Assembly: GCF_003576645.1 (NCBI RefSeq)
Contig: NC_044925.1
Coordinates: 20,494,158 to 20,558,157 of the forward strand
From: Ipomoea triloba
Taxonomy: Eukaryota; Streptophyta; Magnoliopsida; Solanales; Convolvulaceae
Direction: 5' to 3'
Length of the DNA stretch: 64,000 bases
Positions 11,864-24,728 of the stretch are shown piece after piece; the first letter of the stretch is position 1; every line of letters begins with the position of its first letter. Position numbers and translations under genes: made by a program. The notes below the pieces were generated by a model. It searched no databases and was not told the DNA's origin. It worked only from the letters and a program-made list of their open reading frames with translations.

Positions 11864-14509
11864 TGTAACCCCTCGTATTTTCCGATAAGTTTGAGGTTCG
11901 GAAAATAGGTCTTTAAGTTATGACATTTAAGAGAAGACGGTTTGATGCTCGAAATAATTTTTTTTAAGGATTAGTTATCGATAGGCTGCGAACTACGCAC
12001 CGGTCACGAACCGAGAAAATTTTAAGGATATAGATTCAGTTCGAATTTTCTAGAATTGGGATTATTAAATATCATACGATTAAGCCTGAACTTCTAGTTA
12101 GTTCAAGAAAATTTTAAATGGACTGTAAGGGATGAATTGTTACGGACTCTGTACCTATAATTCGCGAGAGACCGAAAAATTCCCAAATTTGGTGATTTGC
12201 GACGGGATTATTTTTAGGATAATTTTGGTATTAGAATTTTCCCGAATTAAGTTATAATCCTCCGAGCCTTCATCTGATTTAACCATAAACTGGCCAATTA
12301 AATTTGTGATCTTCTTAAGGACTCCATAGGGTGTTGACAAGTGGCAAGCAAATCTAGACTAAGATTGATCATTTAATGCTAGCATTAATGAGGTATGGTG
12401 CAATTGCACTTGATTTCTTAGTCTTCAAGCTAGAGCTCACATCATCATCTCTCTCATCCTACTCCATCCCATTTTCGTAGATCACCCAAGGAAGAAGAAG
12501 AAAAAAATAAAATTTTTTAGTCTTCCATTGTGATCAAAGAGCTCCCAAGCATTTTTCAAACTCAAGTGTCTAAGTGTAGGTAAGATTTTAGACTTTGTTT
12601 GGTTGAAACCTTCTTAGAACTTAAGTGTTAATATTAGTGCATGAAAAATATTGTTATTATGGTGATGTTTTAGGGACTTTGGATTCAAGGAAAGATCTAA
12701 CGCTTCTACGGTTTTAGAAATCTTCTATTGAGGTAAGGAATTCCCTTAAGTTGGAATTAGTCACTTGAATTTGGATAATTGATTTTGGTTGAAATATGGT
12801 GTTTTTGGAGCTTTGGGGATATTTTTGTATACATGTTCATAGCTTGGATATGCTTGTATATGTTGTATTTATGTCCATATAGGCTTATACTTGTGAAAAT
12901 AGTGAAAGGAAATCAGGGTAGATTCTGGCAGCAACTTCCATGATTTACTGGGAAAAATTGGTAAGGTATTTTGACTCCATTTTTTGTAGATATGTAGTTC
13001 AACAAGTGTAGAACCTACATATAAAATTTCATAATGATCGGAGTAGTATAAGTATAGTTTTCGGAATTTTTCCCAAAACTGGACGGAGAGAAAAATATTT
13101 CGGACCAAGGGCAAAAAGGGAATTTTCTGTGTTTATTCGTGGATCAAAGTGACCAAAACTTTTGACGGACATCAAGTACTATAAGTTGGGGTTCTACCAT
13201 AAAAATTTCAAGTGAAAAAGAGTTCGGGAACTATTTTTACCGGCTCAATCTTTCGGACTGCGCCAAGCTGAAATTTTCTGAATTATGCTTAGTATGATTA
13301 TGGATGTGTTAGTGATAATTGTGAGGTAGTTAGTGAGTTAATGGTGATCAGGTGATGCTAAGGACATGGATTAATGATAGAGATTAAATGATAATCTCAT
13401 GATTTTTGGGTTATGGTTAGGCAATGACCTTACCTATTAGAATTTATATATATTTGGATGTACGATATCCTCAAGTTATGATCTAATGGTGTTGATCATA
13501 GTGGAAGTTGTTGAGGACGATAGTTAAGGATGTTGGTTGATTTTAAGTGTGAGATGGACATATGAAGTGTATCCAAAAATGTTTATGAAAACTTACGTTG
13601 AAAAACGTATGCTATTTTGATATAAAGGTTGTCAAAACCTTATTGTTTGAGAAAATGATGTTTGAAAATCCTTCAGGGGCTAAAGAGGTAGCCGATATCA
13701 AATATTGGACTCATTTGTGAAATATGTCCAAAAGAAATGATTTAAGAAAGAAAAACTGAAGGAAGGAAAATGTTTTCAAACCCTTAGTTTCTGGAATAAG
13801 GTGGGGACCTACGGGAAGGCTTAAATGCCACGGCCCGGGGTTGGAATAAGGGTGGACCTACGGGAGGGCTGGAGTGCCATGGCCCTAGGTTGGGATAAGG
13901 AGACCTACGGGAAGGCTGGAAATGCCATGGCCCGAGGTTTGTATGATCAATTCATACTACAGAGCGAAGTCTATTCGCTGAGAAGAGATGGAGTTATGAA
14001 AAAAAAAAAGCCTCGTGCTTACTCAGGGGAAACTAAGTGAATTTTTGACTATGAAAATTATTGTTACTCTGGGCTGCGGTTCAGATTATTATGAGCATTA
14101 GAGCTGCGGTTCTATTTGCAAATGATGAAATTCTTGGAAATGAAAGTTTTGCAAACTTGTCTGAAAGGACATGAAAATGATTTTTTTTAAACTTCTAAAC
14201 TAAAAATGTTTTCAAACCTTTGTCTACTTTTAAGTGACAAATGGATTTTCTTACTTAGCCGTCGTGCTAACTACACTTCATTGTGTCCTTTATTAGATGC
14301 AGATTAGTGTGGACTCTAGTAGCCCGATGAGCTCTAAACAAGATGGGAGTGGATGTCGATGTTGTAAGTTTAGCCTTAACGTTTGGGTATAGGAGAGATA
14401 CCTGAGCGTGGCGGTAACACCGAGTTTTCTGCTGGTTAGACGCTTCCGCAATGTATTGTAATATTAGGATTTTGTAATAAATCCCAGATGTGAAAATTGG
14501 GGTGTTACA
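11864..14509 (+). repeat. LTR3 (2646 bp)
   Basis: Near-identical to LTR2, including the GCAATGTATTG variant near its 3' end, where LTR1 and LTR4 have GCAACGTATTG. Confidence 0.92.
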
Positions 14510-14647
14510 AATTGGTATCAGAGCTCAAGGTTGAGATCTAGGTTTGAACTTTAAGTTTGAATCTTTGGGGAATAGTAGTGGTCTTTTGAAACCATGGATT
14601 ATAAGAAGAAAGTTTCGGGGACGAAACTCTTTTTAAGGAGGGTAGAC
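14510..14647 (+). other. Retrotransposon interior 3
   Basis: Third 138-bp interior, again only a primer-binding site and a polypurine tract. Confidence 0.9.
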
Positions 14648-17297
14648 TGTAACCCCTCGTATTTTCCGATAAGTTTGAGGTTCGGAAAATAGGTCTTTAA
14701 GTTATGACATTTAAGAGAAGACGGTTTGATGCTCGAAATAATTTTTTTTAAGGATTAGTTATCGATAGGCTGCGAACTACGCACCGGTCACGAACCGAGA
14801 AAATTTTAAGGATATAGATTCAGTTCGAATTTTCTAGAATTGGGATTATTAAATATCATACGATTAAGCCTGAACTTCTAGTTAGTTCAAGAAAATTTTA
14901 AATGGACTGTAAGGGATGAATTGTTACGGACTCTGTACCTATAATTCGCGAGAGACCGAAAAATTCCCAAATTTGGTGATTTGCGACGGGATTATTTTTA
15001 GGATAATTTTGGTATTAGAATTTTCCCGAATTAAGTTATAATCCTCCGAGCCTTCATCTGATTTAACCATAAACTGGCCAATTAAATTTGTGATCTTCTT
15101 AAGGACTCCATAGGGTGTTGACAAGTGGCAAGCAAATCTAGACTAAGATTGATCATTTAATGCTAGCATTAATGAGGTATGGTGCAATTGCACTTGATTT
15201 CTTAGTCTTCAAGCTAGAGCTCACATCATCATCTCTCTCATCCTACTCCATCCCATTTTCGTAGATCACCCAAGGAAGAAGAAGAAAAAAATAAAATTTT
15301 TTAGTCTTCCATTGTGATCAAAGAGCTCCCAAGCATTTTTCAAACTCAAGTGTCTAAGTGTAGGTAAGATTTTAGACTTTGTTTGGTTGAAACCTTCTTA
15401 GAACTTAAGTGTTAATATTAGTGCATGAAAAATATTGTTATTATGGTGATGTTTTAGGGACTTTGGATTCAAGGAAAGATCTAACGCTTCTACGGTTTTA
15501 GAAATCTTCTATTGAGGTAAGGAATTCCCTTAAGTTGGAATTAGTCACTTGAATTTGGATAATTGATTTTGGTTGAAATATGGTGTTTTTGGAGCTTTGG
15601 GGATATTTTTGTATACATGTTCATAGCTTGGATATGCTTGTATATGTTGTATTTATGTCCATATAGGCTTATACTTGTGAAAATAGTGAAAGGAAATCAG
15701 GGTAGATTCTGGCAGCAACTTCCATGATTTACTGGGAAAAATTGGTAAGGTATTTTGACTCCATTTTTTGTAGATATGTAGTTCAACAAGTGTAGAACCT
15801 ACATATAAAATTTCATAATGATCGGAGTAGTATAAGTATAGTTTTCGGAATTTTTCCCAAAACTGGACGGAGAGAAAAATATTTCGGACCAAGGGCAAAA
15901 AGGGAATTTTCTGTGTTTATTCGTGGATCAAAGTGACCAAAACTTTTGACGGACATCAAGTACTATAAGTTGGGGTTCTACCATAAAAATTTCAAGTGAA
16001 AAAGAGTTCGGGAACTATTTTTACCGGCTCAATCTTTCGGACTGCGCCAAGCTGAAATTTTCTGAATTATGCTTAGTATGATTATGGATGTGTTAGTGAT
16101 AATTGTGAGGTAGTTAGTGAGTTAATGGTGATCAGGTGATGCTAAGGACATGGATTAATGATAGAGATTAAATGATAATCTCATGATTTTTGGGTTATGG
16201 TTAGGCAATGACCTTACCTATTAGAATTTATATATATTTGGATGTACGATATCCTCAAGTTATGATCTAATGGTGTTGATCATAGTGGAAGTTGTTGAGG
16301 ACGATAGTTAAGGATGTTGGTTGATTTTAAGTGTGAGATGGACATATGAAGTGTATCCAAAAATGTTTATGAAAACTTACGTTGAAAAACGTATGCTATT
16401 TTGATATAAAGGTTGTCAAAACCTTATTGTTTGAGAAAATGATGTTTGAAAATCCTTCAGGGGCTAAAGAGGTAGCCGATATCAAATATTGGACTCATTT
16501 GTGAAATATGTCCAAAAGAAATGATTTAAGAAAGAAAAACTGAAGGAAGGAAAATGTTTTCAAACCCTTAGTTTCTGGAATAAGGTGGGGACCTACGGGA
16601 AGGCTTAAATGCCACGGCCCGGGGTTGGAATAAGGGTGGACCTACGGGAGGGCTGGAGTGCCATGGCCCTAGGTTGGGATAAGGAGACCTACGGGAAGGC
16701 TGGAAATGCCATGGCCCGAGGTTTGTATGATCAATTCATACTACAGAGCGAAGTCTATTCGCTGAGAAGAGATGGAGTTATGAAAAAAAGAAAGCCTCGT
16801 GCTTACTCAGGGGAAACTAAGTGAATTTTTGACTATGAAAATTATTGTTACTCTGGGCTGCGGTTCAGATTATTATGAGCATTAGAGCTGCGGTTCTATT
16901 TGCAAATGATGAAATTCTTGGAAATGAAAGTTTTGCAAACTTGTCTGAAAGGACATGAAAATGATTTTTTTTTTTAAACTTCTAAACTAAAAATGTTTTC
17001 AAACCTTTGTCTACTTTTAAGTGACAAATGGATTTTCTTACTTAGCCGTCGCGCTAACTACACTTCATTGTGTCCTTTATTAGATGCAGATTAGTGTGGA
17101 CTCTAGTAGCCCGATGAGCTCTAAACAAGATGGGAGTGGATGTCGATGTTGTAAGTTTAGCCTTAACGTTTGGGTATAGGAGAGATACCTGAGCGTGGCG
17201 GTAACACCGAGTTTTCTGCTGGTTAGACGCTTCCGCAACGTATTGTAATATTAGGATTTTGTAATAAATCCCAGATGTGAAAATTGGGGTGTTACAT
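14648..17297 (+). repeat. LTR4 (2650 bp), outer right LTR
   Basis: Ends ...GGGGTGTTACA and is followed by TTGGT. It has private changes against LTR2/3, such as AAAAAAAGAAAG near 16785 and GTCGCGCTAA at 17047. Confidence 0.92.
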
Positions 17298-17302
17298 TGG
17301 TG

Positions 17303-18759
17303 CACTTAATGATAATGTTTGGTGCAGCTAATCATAACATTAGGTGCACTTAATATTACTGTTCAGTGTATATTATATTGTTGCACTTTTATTACACTTT
17401 ACCTAAACTTAGGTGCACTTTATGAAACTATTAATTACACTTTTAACACAAGTTACTTGTATTTCAAAGTTTGAATTGTTTACAAAAATGCCACCGCATT
17501 TTTTTAAAAAAAAGTGTTTCTCATCTGTTAGATCTATCCAGATGGATGGCTGCGATGTGTTCTTATTTCTCTCCTAGGTGCGGGTTCTCATTTGAAACTA
17601 ATCATGTGTGTGTGTGTGTGTGTGTTGGATTTTATGAGAATAAGTACTCAAAAAAAAGTTATTAAAAGAAAACTAAGAACCAATCTCAGCCTGACATTTA
17701 AAACAAATTGGACTATGCGGTGATATTTTCATAATTATCACCAACTTTACTATGCAAACTTGAATACTAAAATCTGCACTTCTCAGACTATTTCAGGTTT
17801 GCACATTTAGTTGTTACAAAATACACATTTAGTATTAAAAGTTTACACTTGCAAAAATACGGAAGTGCATTGCTCTTAGGGTTTGGACTTTAGAGTTTAT
17901 GACTGAATTTTTTATTTTATTTGGTTTACGGTTTAAAATTTATCTTTTCCATTAATTTTTTTAAAATTTATCTTTTCCATTAATTTTTTAAAATTTATTC
18001 AAATTTACATTTTTAGTTGTTAAAGATTGCATATTTAAGTGTTCAAGTTTAAAGTGAAGTTGACGATAATTACGAAAATTAGCAATTAATAACCATAAAA
18101 CACATTTATACATTTTACCATCAAACCAACCATTAACCAAAATATATTGATAATAATTAATTAAAATGCTAATGAGTTTTGAAAGAAAACAATTTCTCCA
18201 AGTTGTCTATCACTATGAATACTATATACAAAGGAATTTTCAAAATCTTACAAATTAAAATAAGTATAATTTCACATTTATTATTAGTAATAGTCTTTTT
18301 ATGTGTGATGCACAAAATAGATGCTCCATATTAAAATCTTAGTTATATTGAAATGTTTTCTAAAATAATAGTATATAATTTTTTTTAAAAATAATTCACA
18401 ATTGTAGAATTCATATTATATTAAAAGTATAGTTGATAATTTTTGGATAATAATTATGGTATGACTAATAATTATTAAAGTAAGAATTTTAAATATGGTA
18501 GATAATTAAATATAATTATGGTAACATTTAATATATATTAATGGTAGTTTAACAATGTAAGATAATGTTGTCCAATAAAAATAATAGTACTTAGTATAAT
18601 ATTTGTAGCACAACGTACAATTCAATAAGTATATAGAAATAAAGACATAAATCATGAGTAATAACATTGGTTCACTCTTATAATTTTTTTTTAATTTAGA
18701 CTTTAGATATTTATATAACAACACCACCATCACTACTAACCATTTTTATAATTTTGATA
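17303..18759. other. AT-rich intergenic DNA, no gene seen
   Basis: Resumes the pre-insertion sequence (GTGCACTTAATGATAATG) after the retrotransposon. It includes a (TG)n run at about 17605-17625 and a short direct duplication around 17942-17995. Open frames are short and look like chance. Confidence 0.6.
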
Positions 18760-20050
18760 GGGAAAATGGTGGTTTTAGTACATTAGTTATACTTAAATTG
18801 TAGACTCGATCTATGAATTATTATCTTATACAAATTTTCTCATTCAATTATGTTGAAAATGACATTTCAATCCATTGTTTAAAGATTTTGTTAATATTAA
18901 CAATTTATTTTGAATTTTTAAAATATTAAAGGACATATTGGTTATTTCGTAAAATTTTCTCAAATTCCCTCCCTGGATTTTCATATATATGCTATGCTTA
19001 CTACAAAATAAAATCTTAAGTTGCACAAAAGAATAGTCTAAGTTGCACTTGTTTAACAGACACCAAAACAATCAAAAGCATTTATGGGTTGCACAAAATG
19101 CAACCTAATTTGCAAATGATTTAATAGGCACCAAAACAACCAAATGATAACCCTTTAAGTTACATGATTTAACATGCAAAAAAAAAGATTTATTTAAATG
19201 CATAACACATGCTTTTAATTATTTTGCTTCTTAAATTTAGAATGCTACTATCACTTTTTTGTTAGTCTCCTTTTTTGAGGTGGCTGACTAATAACAGATA
19301 TTGGAGGCTGCACTGAATCTTTCAAAATGTATTGGCTACTAATGGTGGAGGCTAAATAATTATATGTTTTTTTTTTCATTATTTGCTTCATCTAATGACC
19401 AATAAGATGATTATCTCATTCACCTGACTTCCACTAAATCTAAAACCAACGTCATGATATGGTTAAAAAAAATTGCATCTCCAATAAAATATAATAATAC
19501 ACAAGAATACTGTTTATATTAAAATAGTAATTCACTGCATTCACATTTTGTATAAACCTCTACACACAATCAATTAGCGTATTAAAATAACTAAATTGCA
19601 TATATTACTTATTATAGTATGCACTCAATGAGATATCAAAAAGAGTAATTTACATTCAACGAAAGGAAAATTTGTAATAAACTAACATATTACACTTACA
19701 ATTCGATATATCTTCAATCCTAAGTAATATTCTACTTGTCATTTTTCCTTCTCAAATTCCTCCTCAATCAAGACAAATAAGTATTTACCAAGGGTTTTGC
19801 GGTAAGAGTAGCAGATATATGAAGATTCTTGGAGGGAATTTGAGAAAATTTTACAAAATGATCAATATGTCCTTTAATAATTTGAAATTTCAAAATAAAT
19901 TGTTAATGTTAACAAAATCTATAAGTACTAGATTGAAAATGCTAGTTTCAGCATAATTAAAGGGAAAATTTGTATGGGGTAATAATTCTAGACTGAGTCT
20001 ACAATTTAAGTATAATTAATAGACTAAATTAAACTGCCATTTTTTTTTTC
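18760..20050. mobile_element. Non-autonomous Mutator-type element with ~230-bp terminal inverted repeats
   Basis: The left end (18760-18990, starting GGGAAAATGG and including ACTTAAATTGTAGACTC) recurs inverted at 19815-20050. Shared blocks include TTAAAGGACATATTG, AACAATTTATTTTGAA and AAATTTTCTCAAATTCCCTCC. Flanks are AATTTTGATA (18750-18759) and AATTTGATA (20051-20059), a 9-bp target duplication with one indel. Long inverted repeats, a GGG start and a ~9-bp duplication fit a MULE-derived element. The ~820-bp interior encodes nothing I recognise. Confidence 0.7.
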
Positions 20051-21944
20051 AATTTGATATTATTACTTTAGAAAATAATTAACAAATCCTTACTAATTAA
20101 AAACAAATTTATTTATTATATTACTCCAATATATAATGTCTACATACATTATTACTATGGAAGAATATAAGAAAAGATATGGTAGTGCATGTGCATAGTA
20201 ACAATAATGGAAAAGCTAATGAAAGTTATAAGGGGAATGATATTTTTGTCAAAAATTTTGTATAATATAACTCTAAAAACACAATGTACAAAAAGGTCGA
20301 TCAACACAAAAAACACATATAAATCAGGGATATAACTTGGATTAAGACTTATTATGTTTTTATAAATAACTTTATTTGAATGTATCATTATAATATCTCC
20401 ATTATAATTTATATTATTATTAAACATTAATTTACTTTCAAATATAATTTATTATTATACAATACGTTAAAAAATTAAAACTATTAGGTTAAAAAAAACC
20501 CTCCAAAGTAAAAATTTAATCAAGTTAAAAAGGATTAAATATATATATTTTAAAAATATCTATTGAAAAGATGGAGATAGGAACTGCATTTCACTTATAA
20601 TATTAACTTCTTGACGTGAGGATAATACTATTTTATATCCATTTAATACTCATAAATTGATCGATTCTTACAAGAGTTCATAGAACAAATTGACTTACTA
20701 TCAAATACCAAAAGACCTAGTAATATTACATCGGGAGGTGAATATTATGAAATAAATTTAGGAAGGAAATGTATTCAAATTTGCAATGATACTACTAAAA
20801 AAATTATTAAAATACTAGTCAAATATCATGCATTGTGTGCTTGGATAAATGTCCAAGAGAAAAAAAATAGTAAAATAATAAAGCCAACATGATAATAAAA
20901 ATAATCAATACATCATGAACAAATAAAAAATGTAAAATTAAAAAGAGTTTATAAGTTTATAAAAAAGTAGATACAATATATATGCAAGTTATTATATTTA
21001 ATAACATTTTTTTAACTGTGTTAACAATTTAGATGAAAAAATAAGAGTAAAATTACAAAAAAATAAAAATAAAGATTATGAGTATATAAAAAATAAATAT
21101 AATGAACAATTTAATACTACAATCGATCACTAACATATATATTTTTTATTTTCGTTAAAACTTTATTATCATTGACTATTATATAATCCTTAAATATTTT
21201 ATAAAGAAAGCAAGATGTAATAAATTTTGCAGTTGTAGTAGGGTACTTAGGGTCAAAAAGGGCATCCATGACTGCTAAGGAACTGATTAGTGGCTTTAAT
21301 TGATCCAGAATTCCACATACATGTGAGATGAAAGTAATGAAAGTATTGTGAATTGTGATATGAAATCCATGGAGGGACCACATTTCAGTATCATCAGCTC
21401 AATCATTTTTCCTTTTCTTCTTACATTCACATTCTTTTTTATTTAGGATGAGACAAGTTTACATTCCATACATTGTTTCCCCACAAAAAATCCATCTCAT
21501 TCTAGTATTATGTGTCCATTTCTAAAGGCTTCAATCATATATGTGGTTTATGCTTTCATTTTCTTATATTTGATATTTAAAAAAAAAAAATCAATCGACG
21601 ACCTACAGTCAATATTCAAGGGTGTGCACAAAAAAAATTCCATTCATGTGTCATATTTCATCTGCCTCATTTTACATGTATTGTTTACTATTTACTCCGT
21701 ATTAATTAAACTAACTCTTTCAATTCTTCTTTGCTTATTTTCTTTAATTTAATGTTTTTTTTACTTATTTTTAAATGTGACTTTTTGTGTGTTTAATAGT
21801 AATTTTAATGTAATTCTTAAATATATAAATTTTGTATACTAATACTAAACTTAATATTATGAAAAATTGAATTAAAATAACTCCCGTCAACCCTTGCTAA
21901 TGAAAGCAAACACATAAAATGAGACGGAGAAAATAGTCCATAAA
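20051..21944. other. AT-rich intergenic DNA, no gene seen
   Basis: Very AT-rich. One minus-strand frame of 88 codons at 21117-21383 is the only stretch of moderate composition. I recognise no domain in it and it has no obvious partners. Confidence 0.55.
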
Positions 21945-22177
21945 CAACACTAGAAAAACCCGCAACCGTTATTCGAATGTGGCATTGGGTAAGCCCCCCC
22001 ACCTTGTGACCCAACCCTAGTTGACAAAGGACCACAAGGAGGCAAACAAGTCTTGGTTGCCCATAGCCGACCAACTCAAATTAAGAAGGGCGATAGGTCA
22101 CTCCCACTATGAGTCAAACTTAAATTTTGTAGTTAACAAACTAACAATCTAACCAACTTGACTGGGATAGTCCTTGT
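21945..22177 (-). mobile_element. tRNA-derived SINE, minus orientation
   Basis: The reverse complement reads CCCAGTCAAGTTGGTTAGA (A-box region), then body sequence with CTCCTTGTGGTCCTTTG and TAGGGTTGGGTCACAAGG. The same modules in the same order occur in the SINE of ICE1 intron 2 (47179-47394). The B-box part is decayed. Confidence 0.65.
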
Positions 22178-22361
22178 GGCCTCGTACTTTGGATGACAAT
22201 GGAAACCCCACAACCCTTTCGGGTGTAGGTATATCCTACCTTATGACCCTAACCGGCAAAAGACCACAAAGAAGTAAACCACTCTAGGTTACCCATGTAT
22301 AGTTGACCGGTTCAAACTAAGGGGACAATGATTCGAACTCGTGACCTTGTGGTTACAAGTG

Positions 22362-22362
<1 letters not shown>
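22178..22362 (-). mobile_element. Second SINE of the same family, minus orientation
   Basis: The reverse complement contains GAGTTCGAATCATTG (B box), a CTTTGTGGTCTTTTGCCGG body and a pyrimidine-rich end. It abuts an (AT)n tract on the tRNA-like side, so its 5' head is replaced by microsatellite. Confidence 0.6.

Positions 22363-22430
<68 letters not shown>
22363..22430. repeat. (AT)n microsatellite
   Basis: About 68 bp of alternating T/A directly next to the SINE. Confidence 0.9.
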
Positions 22431-22434
<4 letters not shown>

Positions 22435-22869
22435 CTAATTTTTAGCGTTCATTTAAAAAAAAAAAAAGTGAGCATTATATTTTGTAATATACAATACACA
22501 AATTGACCATACAAGTATAATTTGGCTTTGGAATGCAATTCAATGTGGTACAGTGTTGCAATATCAATGATAATTGTTTAAAAAGTAATACCTAATCAAT
22601 TAATTTATTGATGTAACTCAAGTAATTAAGTTTCTACTAGTATAAATAAAATTCAACTTTTTAAATGAATTTGAATTGTGTTTTCAAAAAAAAAAACAAA
22701 AAAGGGAATTTGAATTGTATAACAGAAATGCTCTTTCTCGTTCGCTTGTGATGCAACTCTTAAATTCCTTTGAACTCTCTACACTCTAAAAAGTTACCAT
22801 AAAAAATGATCACTTTATAGACCCTAGGAAGATATTGTAGAAAACAATAGACTCAAAATAATCGGATAT
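22431..22869. other. Intergenic DNA, no gene seen
   Basis: AT-rich sequence between the microsatellite and the first recognisable decayed unit of the 1.1-kb tandem repeat. Confidence 0.5.
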
Positions 22870-23732
22870 ACAAAATGTTGTTGGATGAGCGCGTGAAATT
22901 CACGTGTTGAAGTGTAATAAGATTGTAAACTGGATGTGGGTTAGTCGGTCAAGGAGGCTGCGTCAAGTGTCGTGAGAAAACTGACTGGAGACCTGGAAAT
23001 GTTTTAGAGACGCTCTACTTTGTTTGGTTTCAATCAGTTTGACCTATAAGACTTCGGTTGTGATCGTACAATCCCTATCAGTAAAAAATATCAAAATCTA
23101 ATTCAAATCCACACATAGAAATATTTTAATGCGATAAATATAAATGTAGAAGATTATATAAAACCTTATGAAATGATTAAAATTGCAATGTAATGAGATA
23201 ATAAATACGATTATTTTGATATTTTTCTATGAAAAAAATAAAGTTCTAAATAATTTAATTTTATCTAAAAAAATTATAAATAAGTTAATATAGGCAATCC
23301 TTAAAAATTTTCAAGAACTTACAAAGCTAATTTACTACTCACAAGAAGATATCACTGAATAACTGCACACAGTATAAACGTGGCATGTCAACACAAATAA
23401 AGTTTTATGAAAGCGATATGATTTCTCATAAATAATTAAAATTTCACTAGAATAAAATGATAAATTTGATCATCTTGATATATTTGTGATTAAAAATTAT
23501 TAAATGCAATTCTAAATAACAAATTTTAGTAAAATAAGTTAATGATGGTGGGTTTAGAGATAGTATAAAATTATTAATATCAATCCAAAAAAAAAAAAAA
23601 ATTCAAGATGATGATTAGTGTATAAGGTTAGATTGTCAAAAAATTTACTTCATATCCCCCACAAAAAGATTATGATGAATCCACAATGACAATACAAGTG
23701 TAATAGATGAGTTTAAATTAAGCGTTTTGAAA

Positions 23733-23734
23733 AA

Positions 23735-23793
<59 letters not shown>
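23733..23793. repeat. (AAT)n microsatellite inside an old unit
   Basis: About 20 AAT steps. Young units carry shorter AAT runs at the same place in the monomer (for example 30716-30754 and 43038-43075). Confidence 0.85.
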
Positions 23794-23796
<3 letters not shown>

Positions 23797-23857
23797 AATA
23801 AATGTCATTATCTTTATAATTTTTTTACACTAACAAAATATGGTTCTAAGCCCAATA

Positions 23858-23882
23858 AATAAATAAATAAATAAATAAATAA

Positions 23883-23944
<62 letters not shown>
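23858..23944. repeat. (AAAT)n followed by (AT)n microsatellite
   Basis: Seven AAAT steps followed by about 60 bp of AT. It immediately precedes the duplicated segment that ends at the N (24334). Confidence 0.9.
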
Positions 23945-23947
<3 letters not shown>

Positions 23948-24728
23948 TTTATCATCAACAAATAACGGCAACATGACTTCCCAACTGCAGACGAGGCAAT
24001 CTTACAAAAAAAATGGTAGAACTTCTTTTTGGATGAATGCGTGCAATTCACGTGTCTTAGATCACTTTATGCCCTAGAATTACTGTTCAAAAATTTCATT
24101 GTAGATAAGAATTTATCATGATACACACACACATTTCTAATGCTTGAAAACACAAAATAATAGTTGAAATTTGTCCATAAAATAATTCAAGATGACAACT
24201 TGTCAACTCTTATATTTGTTAGATTGTATGAAATCTTGAAACCTAATTCAAATCCACACATAGAAATATTTCAATGTTTGGATACAAATGTAATTGTAGA
24301 AGATGATATAAAATCAAATGACTCAAATTGCAANTATATAAGTTTATCATCAACAAATAACGGCAACATGACTTCCCAACTGCAGACGAGGCAATCTTAC
24401 AAAAAAAATGGTAGAACTTCTTTTTGGATGAATGCGTGCAATTCACGTGTCTTAGATCACTTTATGCCCTAGAATTACTGTTCAAAAATTTCATTGTAGA
24501 TAAGAATTTATCATGATACACACACACATTTCTAATGCTTGAAAACACAAAATAATAGTTGAAATTTGTCCATAAAATAATTCAAGATGACAACTTGTCA
24601 ACTCTTATATTTGTTAGATTGTATGAAATCTTGAAACCTAATTCAAATCCACACATAGAAATATTTCAATGTTTGGATACAAATGTAATTGTAGAAGATG
24701 ATATAAAATCAAATGACTCAAATTGCAA
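23940..24728. other. Assembly gap (single N at 24334) between two 394-bp copies
   Basis: Bases 23940-24333 and 24335-24728 read the same by eye and are separated by one N. The first copy ends exactly where the second copy's continuation (TGAAATGTG) should follow. This is the pattern of two contig ends that overlapped but were joined without merging. Confidence 0.92.

Larger units (their letters stand above)
6277..17297 (+). mobile_element. Ty3/Gypsy-type LTR element expanded to four LTRs and three 138-bp interiors
   Basis: The order is LTR1 (6277-8941), interior, LTR2 (9080-11725), interior, LTR3 (11864-14509), interior, LTR4 (14648-17297). Each LTR starts TGTAAC and ends GTTACA. TTGGT precedes LTR1 (6272-6276) and follows LTR4 (17298-17302), a 5-bp target duplication around the whole array. 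Every interior starts with AAT then TGGTATCAGAGCTC, a primer-binding site of initiator-tRNA-Met type, and ends with a purine tract next to the following LTR. The phrase GGGGACGAAACTC before the purine tract and the TGTAAC LTR start resemble Tekay/Del chromoviruses. No gag or pol is present, so mobility would have needed proteins from another element. Confidence 0.93.

Noticed and set aside
23830..24051. Minus-strand 73-codon frame with a run of YI pairs
   Set aside because: It is a translation of the AT microsatellite.
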